Translations under genes and position numbers: made by a program | Source of the DNA: Mesostigma viride | Lineage: Eukaryota > Streptophyta > Mesostigmatophyceae > Mesostigmatales > Mesostigmataceae | Assembly (NCBI GenBank): GCA_009746045.1 | Contig: RPFO01000038.1 | Coordinates: forward strand, 237,759-299,758 | Length of the DNA stretch: 62,000 nt | Direction: 5' to 3' | Notes under the pieces: model-generated | Databases searched by the model: none | Told to the model about the DNA's origin: nothing | What the model saw: the letters and a program-made list of their open reading frames with translations, nothing else | Shown here: piece by piece, positions 1 to 11,374 of the stretch | Position numbering within the stretch: the first letter of the stretch is position 1 | Layout: every line of letters begins with the position of its first letter

Positions 1-240
1 GCCCTCGCCCTCGCCCTTGCCCTCGCCCTCGCCCTCGCCCTCGCCCTCGCCCTCGCCCTCGCCCTCGCCCTCGCCCTCGCCCTCGCCCTCGCCCTCGCCC
101 TCGCCCTCGCCCTCGCCCTCGCCCTCGCCCTCGCCCTCGCCCTCGCCCTCGCCCTCGCCCTCGCCCTCGCCCTCGCCCTCGCCCTCGCCCTCGCCCTCGC
201 CCTCGCCCTCGCCCTCGCCCTCGCCCGCGCCCGCGCCCGC
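1..240. repeat. (GCCCTC)n hexanucleotide array at the window edge
   Basis: Nearly perfect GCCCTC units run from the first base to about 240, ending in GCGCCC variants and then a C/T-rich stretch to about 380. One strand would read (Ser-Pro)n, but no splice sites or non-repetitive coding sequence tie it to a gene. The array is cut by the window edge, so its full length is unknown. Confidence 0.95.
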
Positions 241-569
241 GCAACCCCCCTGCCCACCCCATCCCCTCTCTCTCCCTCTCTCCCCCCCCCTCCTCCCCCC
301 CCACCCCTCCCTCTCCCCCCTCTGGCCCCCCTTCACTCTTCTCGCCCCCGGGTCCCCCCCCAGCCCGCCTGCCCAGCTGTACTCTCTTACAGTCACCTGG
401 CAATGTCCTTGCCATGCATGCAGAGACAAGGCAATCTCTTGTTAAGGTGCTGCCAGGCATTCCACAAGCGCTTCTGCTGTTCATGAAGGTTCACCAATGT
501 GCCGGCTGGCTTGAATGCATTGCGCTCCATGCCCTTGCTCATGTTATTATACCCCTGACCATTAAACAG

Positions 570-1868
570 GTTCCTGCTTCTGCTGGAGGGCAAGCCTGCG
601 GACGACTGCCCGCTGACGCGAGCAGAGGAGGAGGAAACACGGCGCAGTTTCAAGTCGGCAGAGGAATATCTCATTTGGCTTCGCAAGCAGGCGGCAGTTG
701 CGAAGATGAGCAAACGCGGGTCATCCCAGTACAAAGGCGTTAATTGGGACGAAGCTAAAAAAAAATGGATGGCCCGTGTGAATATTGATGGCAAGGTGAG
801 GAATTTGGGGCGCTTCATTAATGAGGAAGATGCGGCGCGTGCTGTGGATGCCGCCATCCTTGCGCGCGATGGCGCTGCCGCCATCACCAATTTGTCTTTT
901 TTAAGGGAGGGCGTGGCGGATGAGGCAATTATAATTAAGTCCATGCAACGCCAGTCCGTTGCGGTGGCCCCACTCGCTGGGGATTCTGACGATGCTGACG
1001 TGGACACACCGGCAATGGAAGGTGAGCCTTCTGAGGATAAGGGCGGCTGTAGACTACGTGAAATTACATTTGAGGCTTTTGTAGGGACGCGTGAACCATC
1101 TGTGTCTTCTGAGCGTGGCCTTTCTTCTGGGTTTCAACGCCATGATTGCCAATCCCTTAACGTCCTCTACCAAGCGCGCCCACGTCTGAATGGGGATATG
1201 GGGCTTCTGCTGACCTATTGTTAGGTGTGCTATCACAGCGTTTCTTCCCTCATGCACAGGGTGGGATGATAAGACGTGTGTCTAAGCCAGCTTGGTCCGT
1301 GTATAACGATAGGGGATGCAGAAGCAGTCGTGTCATCTACTGGAGCTGTAAACCCTGGGTGGAGCAGAGCCACACCTTGTCGTTTACCATCACTGTCTTT
1401 TTATCAACAGTTGTCTTGTTATTTATTAGCTTGTTTGCATGTGCCATGGCGTTCGTTGTGTCCATTGGCGTTACTGTCTCTTGTTGACTCGCAGAAGGGG
1501 GGGGAATGATTTTTTCAAGCAGAGGCCGAGGCAAGCGCAGAGGCACGGATGCCAGCACAGCGGAGCCATCACCTGCGTTGGTGGCGCCAGAAAAAAGTGG
1601 CACTCGACGACCCAGCAAGAGAGGGGCCAGGTCCATGGGTAATGAGAAAGAAGACCCGGAGCTGCAGGCCCTACCCCTGGCAATACCCGCAGAAGAGGGT
1701 GCCCGCCTTCTCCCAGGGAGAAGCGGCCCCGCGGAAGGTGCCAGCTGTGAGCGTGTGGCGCCTCACCAGCAAGATGGTGCACCTGCAGGTGACCTTGCTG
1801 CTGCCTTGAAGGGTGCGGGTCATGCAAGTGATCATGGTATGCTGTGTGGTTTCCCATCGTTGCCTTGA
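570..1868 (+). CDS. AP2-domain protein, 5' part not resolved
   Basis: Two exons fit. Exon A runs from the acceptor AG at 568-569 to 1021; exon B from 1495, after the tract ending GACTCGCAG, to a TGA at 1866-1868. The donor GGTGAG at 1022 and the phase-1 junction join the frames exactly. Exon A encodes an acidic lead-in (SFKSAEEYLIWLRKQ) and one AP2 domain from about base 718: SSQYKGVNW, KKKWMARV, NLGRF and EEDAARAVDAA are its typical strands and helix. AP2 domains bind DNA in plant-type transcription factors and in some mobile endonucleases; no nuclease domain is visible, so a nuclear regulator is likelier. Exon B is a low-complexity basic tail (SSRGRGKRRGTD). The ATG at 706 is in frame but lies at the domain edge, and the open frame extends upstream, so the true start is probably in an earlier exon. 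It has no operon-like neighbours. Confidence 0.7.
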
Positions 1869-1978
1869 AGCGTGCGGCTCATGCAAGCGGTCATGGTGTG
1901 CTGTGTGGTTCCCCATCGTTGCCTTGAAGCGTGCGGCTCATGAAAACTATCATGATATGCTGTGTGGTTTCCCGTTGG
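1803..1978 (+). repeat. 58-59 bp tandem repeat across the AP2 gene stop codon
   Basis: Three diverged copies of a 58-59 bp unit (beginning CCTTGAAG, containing CATGGTATGCTGTGTGG and ending CATCGTTG) start near 1804, 1862 and 1920. The first covers the last codons of the AP2-protein reading frame, and the stop codon sits in the repeated CCTTGA. The array therefore spans the coding/3'-UTR boundary. Confidence 0.85.
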
Positions 1979-2515
1979 CTGATGACCTGCCATTGGTAAT
2001 GTCATCAGTCAGCTCCGTCAGTTCTGGTCAAAGCCACTGGGTCTGCCGCTGAGTTTGGTTGTCCCCTTGGGGTTGCTATCGTGGCTTACAGCAGTTTTAG
2101 GGGGGGGGGGGGGTAAGTGAGTGGTGATAGCTGCCTTGTTTGTCCCTGTGTATATAATTGCCACTTGTCAAGGGACGAGTAGCTATGAAAGCGGGATTTC
2201 ACCATTAAGCTTCCCCCCAGCCCAACAGTTCCTCCCATTTCTTTGAACATCAAGCCCATTCGACCCTTTCTGTCTCTATATTTGTAGAATTTTCCCAAAT
2301 CTCGCATGGGGAAATTGTTGAGGTGATAAAATTTGGTTGGGATTATGCCAGTGCCTTATGGGTAATGGCGTATTATGTAACTGGTGCCTCGCACTCTGCG
2401 TGGGTTGATTGTGGGCACCTTGCTGCCCCTGTATGGTGGCTCGTTACAGCACGCCGCATACTATGAGATTTTTGGGGAAATGCCCGAGAAGTTTTTGTAC
2501 CTTTGAAACATATAC

Positions 2516-2570
2516 TGTAAGCATTGTTTGCCTGCCTGTAATTGTAACTATGTTACACTTGTAAATGTAA
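2516..2570 (+). terminator. Cluster of TGTAA polyadenylation signals
   Basis: TGTAA occurs five times, at 2516, 2538, 2543, 2560 and 2566. TGTAA is the usual polyadenylation signal of core chlorophytes. The cluster lies about 650 bp after the AP2 gene stop and would end its transcript. The 1869-2515 stretch holds only the tandem repeat and 3'-UTR-like sequence with a G-run at 2101-2113. Confidence 0.6.
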
Positions 2571-2720
2571 TGTTGTTACAAACTACATCAATATTATTTG
2601 ACGCGGTTGTGGCATACGGCGTCACAGTTTTTCGTGTGGCTTCGTTACCTAAGTTGCAGACTTTGCCTCGCGCTTAGCAATACTTTTATCCTGGTTTTCA
2701 TCCAAAAAGGAGACCAAGTA

Positions 2721-2943
2721 CCCCAGCCCCACCTTTAAGATTCCCAGGTTTAAGATCTTGAGACCCTGGATTTTGAAATTTCAGGTCTAAGATCGCAGGG
2801 CTGGTTTTGGGCAAAAGATCTTAAAGTAGGTACAAATGTCTGGTCAGTGGTATGCGATAGATCGTCAGCCCTGGACTTGATTTAAGGTTTAAGATCGCAG
2901 CCCTGGGTCGGCCGGACCCCAATCTTAAACGTGGAGGGGGGGG
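2721..2943. mobile_element. Possible MITE with imperfect terminal inverted repeats
   Basis: The left end (CCCCAGCCCCACCTTTAAGA) and the reverse complement of the right end (CCCCCTCCACGTTTAAGATT) match imperfectly over about 25 bp. Internal TTTAAGATC and CGCAGCCCTGG motifs recur in both orientations. There is no coding capacity. No clear target duplication was found, so this is tentative. Confidence 0.35.
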
Positions 2944-3051
2944 TTGTAATTTATATGAATACAGAATATACTTTCATCTTAATTATATTGATATACAACA
3001 ACTAATATATTATACCACTAGTAGTATTTTTTCCTTCTCTTCGTATACTAT

Positions 3052-4096
3052 AGCAGCTTTCATATACTATAGCAGCATTCATATACTATAGCAGCATTCA
3101 TATACTGTAGTAGCGCTCATATACTACAGCAGCATTCATATACTATAGCAGCATTCATATACTATGGCAGCATTCATATACTATAGCAGCATTCATATAC
3201 TATAGCAGCATCCATATACTACAGCAGCATTCATATACTATAGTAGCATTCATATACTATAGTAGCATTCATATACTATTATTAGTAGCATTCATATACT
3301 ATAGAAGCATTCATATGCCATAGCAGCATTCATATACTACAGTAGCATTCATATACTATAGCAGCATTCATTTACTATAGTAGCATTCATATACTATAGC
3401 AGCATTCATATACTACAGCAGCATTCATATACTATAGCAGCATTCATATACTATAGCAGCATTCATATACTATAGCAGCATTCATATACTGTAGTAGCAT
3501 TCATATACTACAGCAGCATTCATATACTATAGCAGCATTCATATACTATGGCAGCATTCATATACTATAGCAGCATTCATATACTATAGCAGCATCCATA
3601 TACTACAGCAGCATTCATATACTATAGTAGCATTCATATACTATAGTAGCATTCATATACTATTATTAGTAGCATTCATATACTATAGCAGCATTCATAT
3701 GCCATAGCAGCATTCATATACTACAGTAGCATTCATATACTATAGCAGCATTCATTTACTATAGTAGCATTCATATACTATAGCAGGATTCATATACTAC
3801 AGCAGCATTCATATACTATAGCAGTATTCATATACCATAGCAGCATTCATATACTATAGCAGCATTCATATACTATTATTAGTAGCATTCATATACTATA
3901 GCAGCATTCATATACTATAGCAGCATTCACATACTATAGCAGCATTCATGTACTATAGCAGCATTCATATACTATAGCAGCATTCATATACTATAGAAGC
4001 ATTCACATACTATAGCAGCATTCATGTACTATAGCAGCATTCATGTACTATAGCAGCATTCATATACTATAGCAGCATTCATGTACTATAGTAGCA
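3052..4096. repeat. 19-bp satellite array (ATACTATAGCAGCATTCAT)
   Basis: About 55 tandem copies of a 19-bp unit, mostly differing at TATAG/TACAG/TGTAG and GCAGC/GTAGC. A longer variant with TATTATTAGTAG appears near 3277, 3661 and 3872, and the variants around the first two are in the same order, giving a higher-order block of about 384 bp. AT-rich unique sequence precedes it from about 2950. Confidence 0.95.
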
Positions 4097-4807
4097 TTTT
4101 TTTTTCCTATGTGCATGTAGCTGGTGGTTGATTTATATGAGTTTGTAGTTTCTTGCGGGCAGGTGTATCCCCACAAGACGTTTCCACAGTTGACACAACC
4201 ATTCTCATGTGCCATGAATATGGGGTCGATCCAGGATGTTCTTGCAACCACGCAACCGAGAAAGTTAGCAATGGGGGAAGGTTGGCGTTGAGGGTGGTGT
4301 TGGGGCTGGCTGGATGGGTTAATGTGGCACATGCCGTGAGCAGACCATGGCGTGGCCTTGATACCACTCGACATGAGGTCACGTCTCGGTGCAGTGTTTC
4401 TCGTCTGCTGTGCCCATCGTGTGCTCCAAGATAAGAGGTTTTCCGTGTATGCTGCACAAACGTGCTTGGGTCGTGTCGTGTATCTTTGGTCCAAGGGCAA
4501 TGGCCTCGGGCGGAAACTGGCATACCCATTGTGCTTGGATTACGAGTCCTCGGATAGCAGCTGTATTCCCAACTCTTTCACTCTGGGTAGTCTGTGACGG
4601 ATCATAGCATGCTGCTACCATCCATGGAGGGACAGTTAACGCCTGTCACACATGTTTTAAATTGCTAGATGCCACTGGCAGGCATGGCCATTCGAGCATG
4701 CATCTCCCACCTGGCCATTGTTGCCGGTTTGCTTGATCTTTGACATGTGTTGATATCTGCGGTGCATGCTGGTCGTGTGTGGCATCTGCTACTTCACCAA
4801 CATGCAG
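4097..4807. other. Non-repetitive stretch, no gene recognised
   Basis: Only short overlapping open frames occur on both strands here, with no recognisable domain. It may hold upstream exons of the acidic-protein gene at 4808-7154, whose first mapped exon starts inside a codon, but I could not identify any. Confidence 0.5.
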
Positions 4808-7154
4808 AGTCAGACGATGACGCGGACGGCTGCCCACCGCTGCTGCAGCTGTCTGCCAGCAGCGACGATGACGATGCCCGCGGTGATCATGCCAACAGCC
4901 GTGGTAACTAACTGCTGTCAGGTTTCACATCTATCAAATAATAAACGTACTGGTTTCCGTAACCATCTTTACATATGTGTGTGGCTACAGCCGTGGTGCA
5001 CACTTGTGTGCATACTTGTCCCTGTCTCAAAAAAAAAAATTACTCTGCCAGGGTCCAGCCGTAATGAGATTGTCAGTGGCCGACATATGGCATGATTCCC
5101 TTCCCGGCCACAATGATGGCAACGCCGTGGTTCTGGCATATTGCCAATGTCTTTCCTTTCATTGTGGTTTGGGTGACAGAAAACGGCGATCAGGTCATTT
5201 GCACAATAAAGTCTTGGGAGTTATTCCTTGCCCTCCTGCAGGTCTCTTTAAACTAAGCACTTACCTATAATGCTTGAGGGTGCCCAATTTTCTATAATGC
5301 AAGTTACAGGTGCTGGCAGCGCTGTGCGTGGGGAATGATGCAGCTTGTTTTGGTGCCCTTTTGGCAAAGGCTCAACCCTTTTGTTTTAACCATGGGATTT
5401 TGAAGCTGGGCCACCCCTCCATGCAGGTGGCTCCGACTCAGAGCCAGATTGTGACAGCGACAACAGCGACGAGGAACAAGCATGGCCCCAAGCTGCCATC
5501 GACGAGTTTGAAAAGAGTAAGTTGGGTTGTATTTTTCGTTGTGGGGTGGGGGAACGTGTTTTTCACCGCGATATTGCTACGTATTTCTATACGTTGGCCT
5601 CTGTTTTATTTGGCGCCCACAACTGCGATTGACCTTAGGGTAGAGAACCACAGGGTGTGATCACATTTGTGTGCCACGCCCCGAACAGCACGCATGCAGA
5701 GCAGCGAGCAGTCGACCTGCTTGGCTATCGGGTCATCAGCCCCCCGCTTGCTCATGATCAGATCACAGGTTACCCCCCCACCACATGGCCGTGTCATCAG
5801 CCGCTTAATGTAAGGAGATGTGTCAAGGCATGTACGCATGTTCATAGGGTAGGGGGGGTGCAAGTACGGCACAATTATTTTGCATGCAGAATCAAGACAC
5901 GTTAATCTGTTTAATGCATTTGAAAGGAGTTATAAAATATACCGCATGCGCAGAGTCCGTGTCGGTGATAGCGATGGATGCAAGGCCCGTATTGCAGGAT
6001 CATTTCAGTTGTGACATGATATGAGTTGGGTCTAGGCTCGGGGGTCCAAAGCTTTCAAAAAAATTGGAACCCGCCTGGTGCTCTTTATTAGGATCTGCCG
6101 GCGATTTTGCAGGAATCACAAAAGGGCGCCCACACAGTACTTTTACCTCCCACAATCTCTCCGCATTGTGCAAGCCACGTACGTGTTTTTCACTAACAAC
6201 GGCTTTCATGGTATGAATGGCCAGGCTTATTTTAATAGGCTGGCTGACACAGTATAGGTCTATATGATACTGAGTTATTAGTTGACCATTATTCTTGCAA
6301 GGGTCCATAGGATATGCTGTTGACCAGCAAGCTTGTGTGCACGTGTAGTTTCTTCTGCCGGCACGTGTGCATGGTCTGCAGTGTATGGCACGCGCGACTA
6401 CCAGGCGGCCACCGCGCGCATGCGCCAGCAGCTGTGGGGCGTGCCGCGCAACGACATCTGCCTCATCCGCCAGGTGGACCCCAAGTGAGCCTTGTGTTGC
6501 GCTCAACCGGGGCCATGCTGTTTGAGACGGTGCTGCGATCCTGTCTCTGTAACTGGCACCACCAGCTTGCAACCGTGTGCAGCAAGCCGTCACTGGTCAC
6601 CGTCGATATGTACAGCGCCCGGCCAACTGGCGCTGAAGGCTCCTTTTTTGGTACCCGCGTAACGCAGTCGACGTGCTTTTCATCTGGTGACTGGTGCTGC
6701 CCTTCCCAGCCAGCTATACGTCCACACACTCTTTTCCCCGATCGACAAGGCAGCACTCTTTTCCCCGATCGACAAGGCAGAGTGCTGTGAAGGGATCGAT
6801 GGAGTATCCACATCTGCTCTCGAGCCGTGCGAGGGATCGGGAGGTGCCCGTGCGATGGCACTCATGGAAGGAAAAAACACCTTTGTCTCCAGCTAATAAT
6901 GACTGCCAGGCCAGTGCATTAGGACGGTGCTTGGTCGACGGTTTACTGCCTGCTGGGTGTTAAGTGCATGGCGCTGAATTCTGATCGATCAACGAGACGT
7001 CCAGCCATGACAGCCAACATCAATATCGAACTGGGCGGGGATTGCCGGCCTGGCACCGGCCTGGCCTCAGCCACTCAGACAGCTTGAGGGGCTGCATGTC
7101 GCACTTTCTCTTTCCCGCAGCAAAGGTCGGCTAGCCGCTTGCCACCAGTGCTGA
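4808..7154 (+). CDS. Unrecognised acidic protein, five 3' exons in phase
   Basis: Five segments with GT-AG borders join in one frame: 4808-4903, 5427-5516, 5646-5768, 6382-6484 and 7121-7154 (TGA at 7152-7154). Donors include AGAGTAAGT and AAGTGAGC; the last acceptor has a strong pyrimidine tract (TTTCTCTTTCCCGCAG). The product first carries two Asp/Ser-rich patches (ESDDDAD, SSDDDDA, SDSEPDCDSDNSDEE), then a non-acidic part with QGVITFVCHAPNSTHAEQ, DLLGYRVISPPL, YGTRDYQAATARMRQQLWG and NDICLIRQVDP. I recognise no family. The acidic patches resemble those of nuclear or nucleolar proteins, which is only a compositional remark. Codon use is GC3-rich like the known genes here. The first exon begins mid-codon, so upstream exons are missing. 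The third acceptor (GTAGAG at 5640-5645) is the least certain junction. Confidence 0.55.
6724..6779. repeat. 28-bp tandem duplication
   Basis: Two near-perfect copies of a unit ending CTTTTCCCCGATCGACAAG follow one another within the last intron of the acidic-protein gene. Each copy ends in an acceptor-like GGCAG. Confidence 0.85.
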
Positions 7155-7884
7155 CCATGAAGATCATTTGGATCGGGAGGCATGCCTTTGTGGGAATATG
7201 TACTGTACAAATATCTACGCAGAACTGGTTATTAAGGATAGTTTGCATGCCTGCCTAAGAGCAACAACGCTTCTGTATATCATGAGGTAGCAGGCCGCAC
7301 GGCACGCGTTGAATTCTGTTCGCTTCCCACGTCCTTGGTGCACACACACGTGCTGATCTCAGGCCCTTCCATTGGTTCCTGAGGGGGGCGGGAAGCCGTA
7401 TAGATGTCACAGGTCTATTATGGGATTATTGCATATGTGGGGCTGATCCAGCAAGCTGTATGCCTGGGATGCAGACAACATGCACCGGCCCCTGCGCACA
7501 TTCACGAGGCTGCGTCAGATCGCATATCATGGGGCTAGGTGATCCACATCGATCAGACTGCATGCATACAAGCACACAGTCAAATTAGGTATCATCATGT
7601 TTTTCTTGGGGAGGTCCCCTGAGCTAGTTGTGTTCTTTCTCAATTCACAACTAGATGGGGCTTCAAGATTTTGCATTTCATGTTGTGCATGTGCCAGGCA
7701 CGATATGCTATGGTTTGGAGACAATTTCTGAGTATCTTTATTCCATCAAAGCAAGGCGTGGGCTGCACATGGCTGGGGCATATATGTACGAGTGAAAGAG
7801 CTTGGTCTGCAGAGACGCCATACCAAGTAAAAAGCCAGCTATATAGCAGTTCATTTCATTGTGACAGCTCTTTGTTCCGAAGAT
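7155..7884. other. Intergenic, nothing recognised
   Basis: Mixed-composition sequence without credible coding, RNA or repeat features beyond short open frames. Confidence 0.5.
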
Positions 7885-8130
7885 ACACACGCCCTGATCA
7901 AGCAAGCTGTTTCTGACCCCACCGTCTAGGTCATCTAGTAGTCGCTCTATAACACGTAAGCCAGCCATATTTTCAATGCACAAGGCTACACATGCATTTC
8001 CATCACCATTCATATTCATAATCCTGAACGACTCGAACAAGACAAGATAACGGCAGGCTTGAGCTATACCATGGTCCTCGATTCTCCCAATTTCTGGCCT
8101 GCGCTGTTTGTCTCCTTCAATGTCCCTTGA
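7885..8130. repeat. Dispersed repeat, copy 1 (second copy at 49183-49425)
   Basis: This stretch shares a collinear match of about 240 bp with 49183-49425, including CGCCCTGATCAAGCAAGCTG, CAGCCATA, CATCCTGAACGACTCGAA-type sequence and the end block ATTTCTGGCCTGCGCTG. By eye the copies are roughly 85% alike with small indels. The end block alone also occurs near 48833-48895. It is probably a LINE-derived non-coding piece. Confidence 0.8.
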
Positions 8131-8276
8131 TACGTCCATGAGCTAGTGTGACATCATGAGTTTGTGCTGCATGCCTGTGCACCTAAATGCTAAGCTATTA
8201 CATAAGCTTACAGCAAATTTATTGCTCCCATATCAGCATGTAGCATGTTGTGATAACAGATAAATTTCTTAATTTA

Positions 8277-8622
8277 AGTAAGTGACTTGCGTGTCATGGG
8301 CATGGGTATTAAACCACGGAGTACTACGCTAATCTCATATTAGAAAATAATTACACTGAAAGTTACAAATATCGTCTGCATCGATATCACGCCCCATGCA
8401 ACCATATTCCTTCCACGGCATTGGATCGCCATGCGTCCAGGAATTATTACTGAGCTAGACATCTTGAGTCGCATTCGTAGGACATCTTGCTCGCACCGGT
8501 TAGGTAGTAAGTAAGTACTTGCGTGTCATGCGCAAAGGCATGCCACGGAGTACTATGCTAATCTCATTAGAAAAATAATTACACAAAAGTTTAAACAAAT
8601 ATCGTCTGCATCATCCCCCGAC
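8277..8622 (-). repeat. Two copies of the LINE-family 3' end
   Basis: Copies at 8277-8396 and 8504-8622 carry the same ~120-bp block, read on the minus strand as GATGCAGACGATATTTG, TCTAATGAGATTAGCAT, AGTACTCCGTGGCATGCC and GCATGACACGCAAGTACTTA. The block follows the stop codon of the LINE fragment at 12745-13330, so it is taken as a LINE 3' UTR or a SINE sharing it. Confidence 0.75.
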
Positions 8623-8629
8623 TAGGTTA

Positions 8630-8762
8630 GGTAGACACCGCGCCTCGGTCTGGCTGGCCCGGCCCAGCGGCCGGCTTGGCCGCCAGCGATGCAGGGCGGC
8701 ATATCCTGACCTGGCCCGGCCCCAAGGACATTCCCAAAAAGGTTGGTAAACCTGCATGCCAT
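8630..8762 (+). pseudogene. LINE C-terminal fragment
   Basis: The frames encode pieces matching the C-terminus of the LINE at 45290-46135: an LAGPA..LG stretch, then HILTWPGPKDIPKKVGKP. Frame breaks and a length of only 130 bp mark it as a relic. Confidence 0.65.
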
Positions 8763-8859
8763 GATCTAATAATACCAGTCAGTTGCTGGCTGACTTAGTG
8801 GTCCCAGCCCAGCTAGCTAGTTTGAACAACACATATCCTCCCTCTAGCGTAGTGACCAA

Positions 8860-9031
8860 GTATGGCATTAATTCATAGCGATTCGGGCCGCGGTGCCCAC
8901 ACCCCTGTAACTAGGACCTATAGATAGCTTACACCACCCATTCCATCCCATGTTCCCCTCCCACTGAGGACTTATGCTCACGTGACGCAGTCACGTGTCT
9001 AATAATTAATTAATTAATTAATTAATTAATT
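8860..9031. repeat. Repeat end with CACGTGAC hairpin and (TTAA)n tail
   Basis: The sequence from TATGGCATTAATTCATAGCG to the tail matches 13325-13473. Both copies end in a perfect stem-loop, CACGTGACGCAGTCACGTG in this copy and almost the same in the other, followed by a (TTAA)n run. Such short tandem tails are common at 3' ends of LINE/SINE insertions. Confidence 0.75.
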
Positions 9032-9868
9032 ATTCCTCCCTCTCTCTTGCTTGTCCAACTGCACGGGATGCAGAACAAGAAGACCTGCACATGTATGGCA
9101 GACCATTGCCGTCCAGGTCCACACGCCAGCCCCTCCTCTCTGTGGGCAAGCCCCCCCCCCCCCCCCCTTTAAGGAAGGGGCGCGCTTAATTGCTGAGTAG
9201 AGAAGCTATAGTAGAATTTTCTAGTCTAGTTAGCTTAGAGTTAGCTTATAGGTTTCGCGGCTTTGCCTCCATCCATCAAGCACTTAGGGAATAAATGCGA
9301 TATATACATGATATCTCCCCACAGAGTCATGTTATAATTTAATTTTAGTTTAATTTAGAGGGCCGGGGATATACTTCTCAGTTCGTAATGTGCTTGAGTC
9401 TTCTACTGTACATAATTAATTCTACATAAAAGCGCAATAAGCTATTTTTATAATAGTCTCAAGTGCTTCATCATTCATGCCGGTAATTTTACTAAGTTTA
9501 CAAGCGCAAGACTTTGTTCACATCCATGGGTATGCATGTGTAACTGTTTAGTAGGGCACCTCACTTCAGATCCCAGCTATATATGCTAATGCATTAATTA
9601 ATTAATTATTAGTAAGGACATACACTGATCTCCGTTGGGATCGAGCACTTATCAGTGTTACATATATGATGTAGCACATATATCCCGCTGAGAAGGGGCA
9701 TGCATATTGGCTTTCCATAATACATTCTAGGCTTCCTGCAAGGGTAGCCGGGTGTAAACTACACCTCCTCTGGGTGGACAAAGTGCACCTGCACCGCTGT
9801 GTATTCCAGCTAGCGCCTACTAAGCTGACAATTATGGCGGAAGACGATCGGCGCACACGCCGAGTGAG
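9032..9868. other. AT-rich intergenic sequence
   Basis: Holds a C homopolymer at about 9151-9168 and a short TTAA run at 9596-9608. No gene or known element was seen. Confidence 0.5.
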
Positions 9869-11160
9869 GTGGAGACACTTGCCGCCGAGATCAATATCGC
9901 CACATCATGCACTGGGCCGCCAACCAGCACAAGGCGGCATGGCGGTCTCTCGACCGTCTCACCGGACGCAGGGAAACACAAAGGGCTTCAGGACATCCTC
10001 GAGTTGTTCCGGATCCCCCGCCCCCTGATTGCTGTCATCCGCAACCTGTATGAAGGGTCCACCACTTCGGTGCGCACTTCTTACGGGACCACACCCCCAT
10101 GCTCTTTACAGAAGGGTGTGTGGCAGGGCTGCGTGCTGTCGCAGTGTCGCCCTACCTGTTCATTATTGTGGTCGAATACGTAATGATTTGCAGGCGCGCA
10201 AGCGATTTGCCCGCATCGTGGGCAGGGAACCAGGAGTGCAGATAATTGCTAACAAATTCTGGCATGGTGGTGCGGACACGGAGATTCGGCTGGCAGACAT
10301 CATCTACGCAGACGACACCACCCTCTTCGATCGAGGACACTGGGCACGTGCAGACATGGCTTGACTGCCTGGCTATCGAGGCCCGTGCAGTGGGGCACTG
10401 GGGCTTGAGGTCAGCAAGAAGACAGAGGCCCTGGCGGTTGGGCTCACCAACTCACCGCCTCCCCTCTATCTCCTCGACGGCTCTCAAGTCCTGTATCGGG
10501 ACCGCGTCAAGCTGCTGGGCAGCCTGCTCCCCAGCTGCGAGGTTGATGTGGACCATCGCATCTCCCTCGCCTGGCACGCTTTACGCCAAGTACCGGGCCC
10601 TGTGGCCCAAGCCCCTGGGCAAGATCGAGAAACAGGACCTGTTCAAGGTCCTCGTCCTTCCTGTTCTCACGTATGGGGCCGAGACGTGGACCCTCACCGC
10701 CGACCTGGCCCGCAAGCTGGACGGCGCGGTAACCAACAACATGCTGCGTTCCATTTTCAGAGTAGGATATGCTGCTCATGTCCGCACTGATGAGGACCTG
10801 TACCAGGGCATGCCCTATATCACCAGCACCATTAAGCAGCGACGCCTGCAGCTAGTAGGGCACCTATAGCTCGCACCATTGACCAGGTAGACACCTCACG
10901 TGGCCCGGCCCCCGCAGGACTGCGACCAGCCCAGCCTGGCCGGCACCTCCTGACGTGGGCCGGGCCCAGTGACGTTAGACGCCGCAAGGCCCGCACCTTC
11001 AAAGAACAGCTAGTAGAGGACATGGGGGGCCTAGGCCTCTCCGTGATTTGGAAGAAGATGATGGACAAGGCCAAGTGGGCCCAGGTCATAGAGGACAACG
11101 AGCCCCCCCCAGTGGGGAAGCGCCCGCGGGTGCAATCCCGCGGGAGGCACGCCAGATAGC
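9869..11160 (+). pseudogene. Degenerate L1-like LINE reverse transcriptase
   Basis: Pieces of one reverse transcriptase appear in shifting frames: IPRPLIAVIRNLYEGSTTS and KGVWQGCVLS (near 10000-10140), the catalytic box YADDTTLF (10304 onward), then KVLVLPVLTYGAETWTL, LYQGMPYI, RRLQLVGHL and finally HLLTWAGP to a TAG at 11158-11160. The order matches an L1-type non-LTR polymerase from the palm domain to the C-terminus. At least three frameshifts and a 5' truncation show it is dead. It is related to the copy at 45290-46135. Confidence 0.8.
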
Positions 11161-11350
11161 TCCCCCTCGGGCAGCGTGCGGCTGCCTTGATAGATGTTGT
11201 AGTTAGAATGCTGTTAGATAGATGTACTGTATGTAGCTGATGTAGATAGATTAGACCGGTAGGACTGTTTGCACCCATCCATCCATCCATCGGGGTTAAT
11301 GCTCCGTGACTCCCCAACGGGAGCACGAGTCTAATTAATTAATTAATTCA
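11161..11350 (+). repeat. LINE 3' UTR with (ATTA)n tail
   Basis: After the stop of the upstream LINE relic, about 170 bp lead to a short inverted segment (GACTCCCCAACGGGAGCACG) and then TCTAATTAATTAATTAATT. The arrangement of hairpin plus AT tetranucleotide tail parallels 8860-9031. Confidence 0.6.
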
Positions 11351-11374
11351 GCATGTGCATCCCGGGCACCCCCA

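Noticed and set aside
17-445. 142-residue open frame of Ser-Pro repeats
   Set aside because: It is a direct reading of the GCCCTC array; all frames are open, and no splice site or unique coding sequence supports it, although SP-rich wall proteins exist in algae.
3052-4096. CRISPR-like array
   Set aside because: Units are 19 bp and directly adjacent without unique spacers, and the DNA is eukaryotic.
6000-6593. 197-residue minus-strand open frame
   Set aside because: It overlaps the plus-strand exon 6382-6484, which has proper splice sites and phase; no domain is seen on the minus strand.
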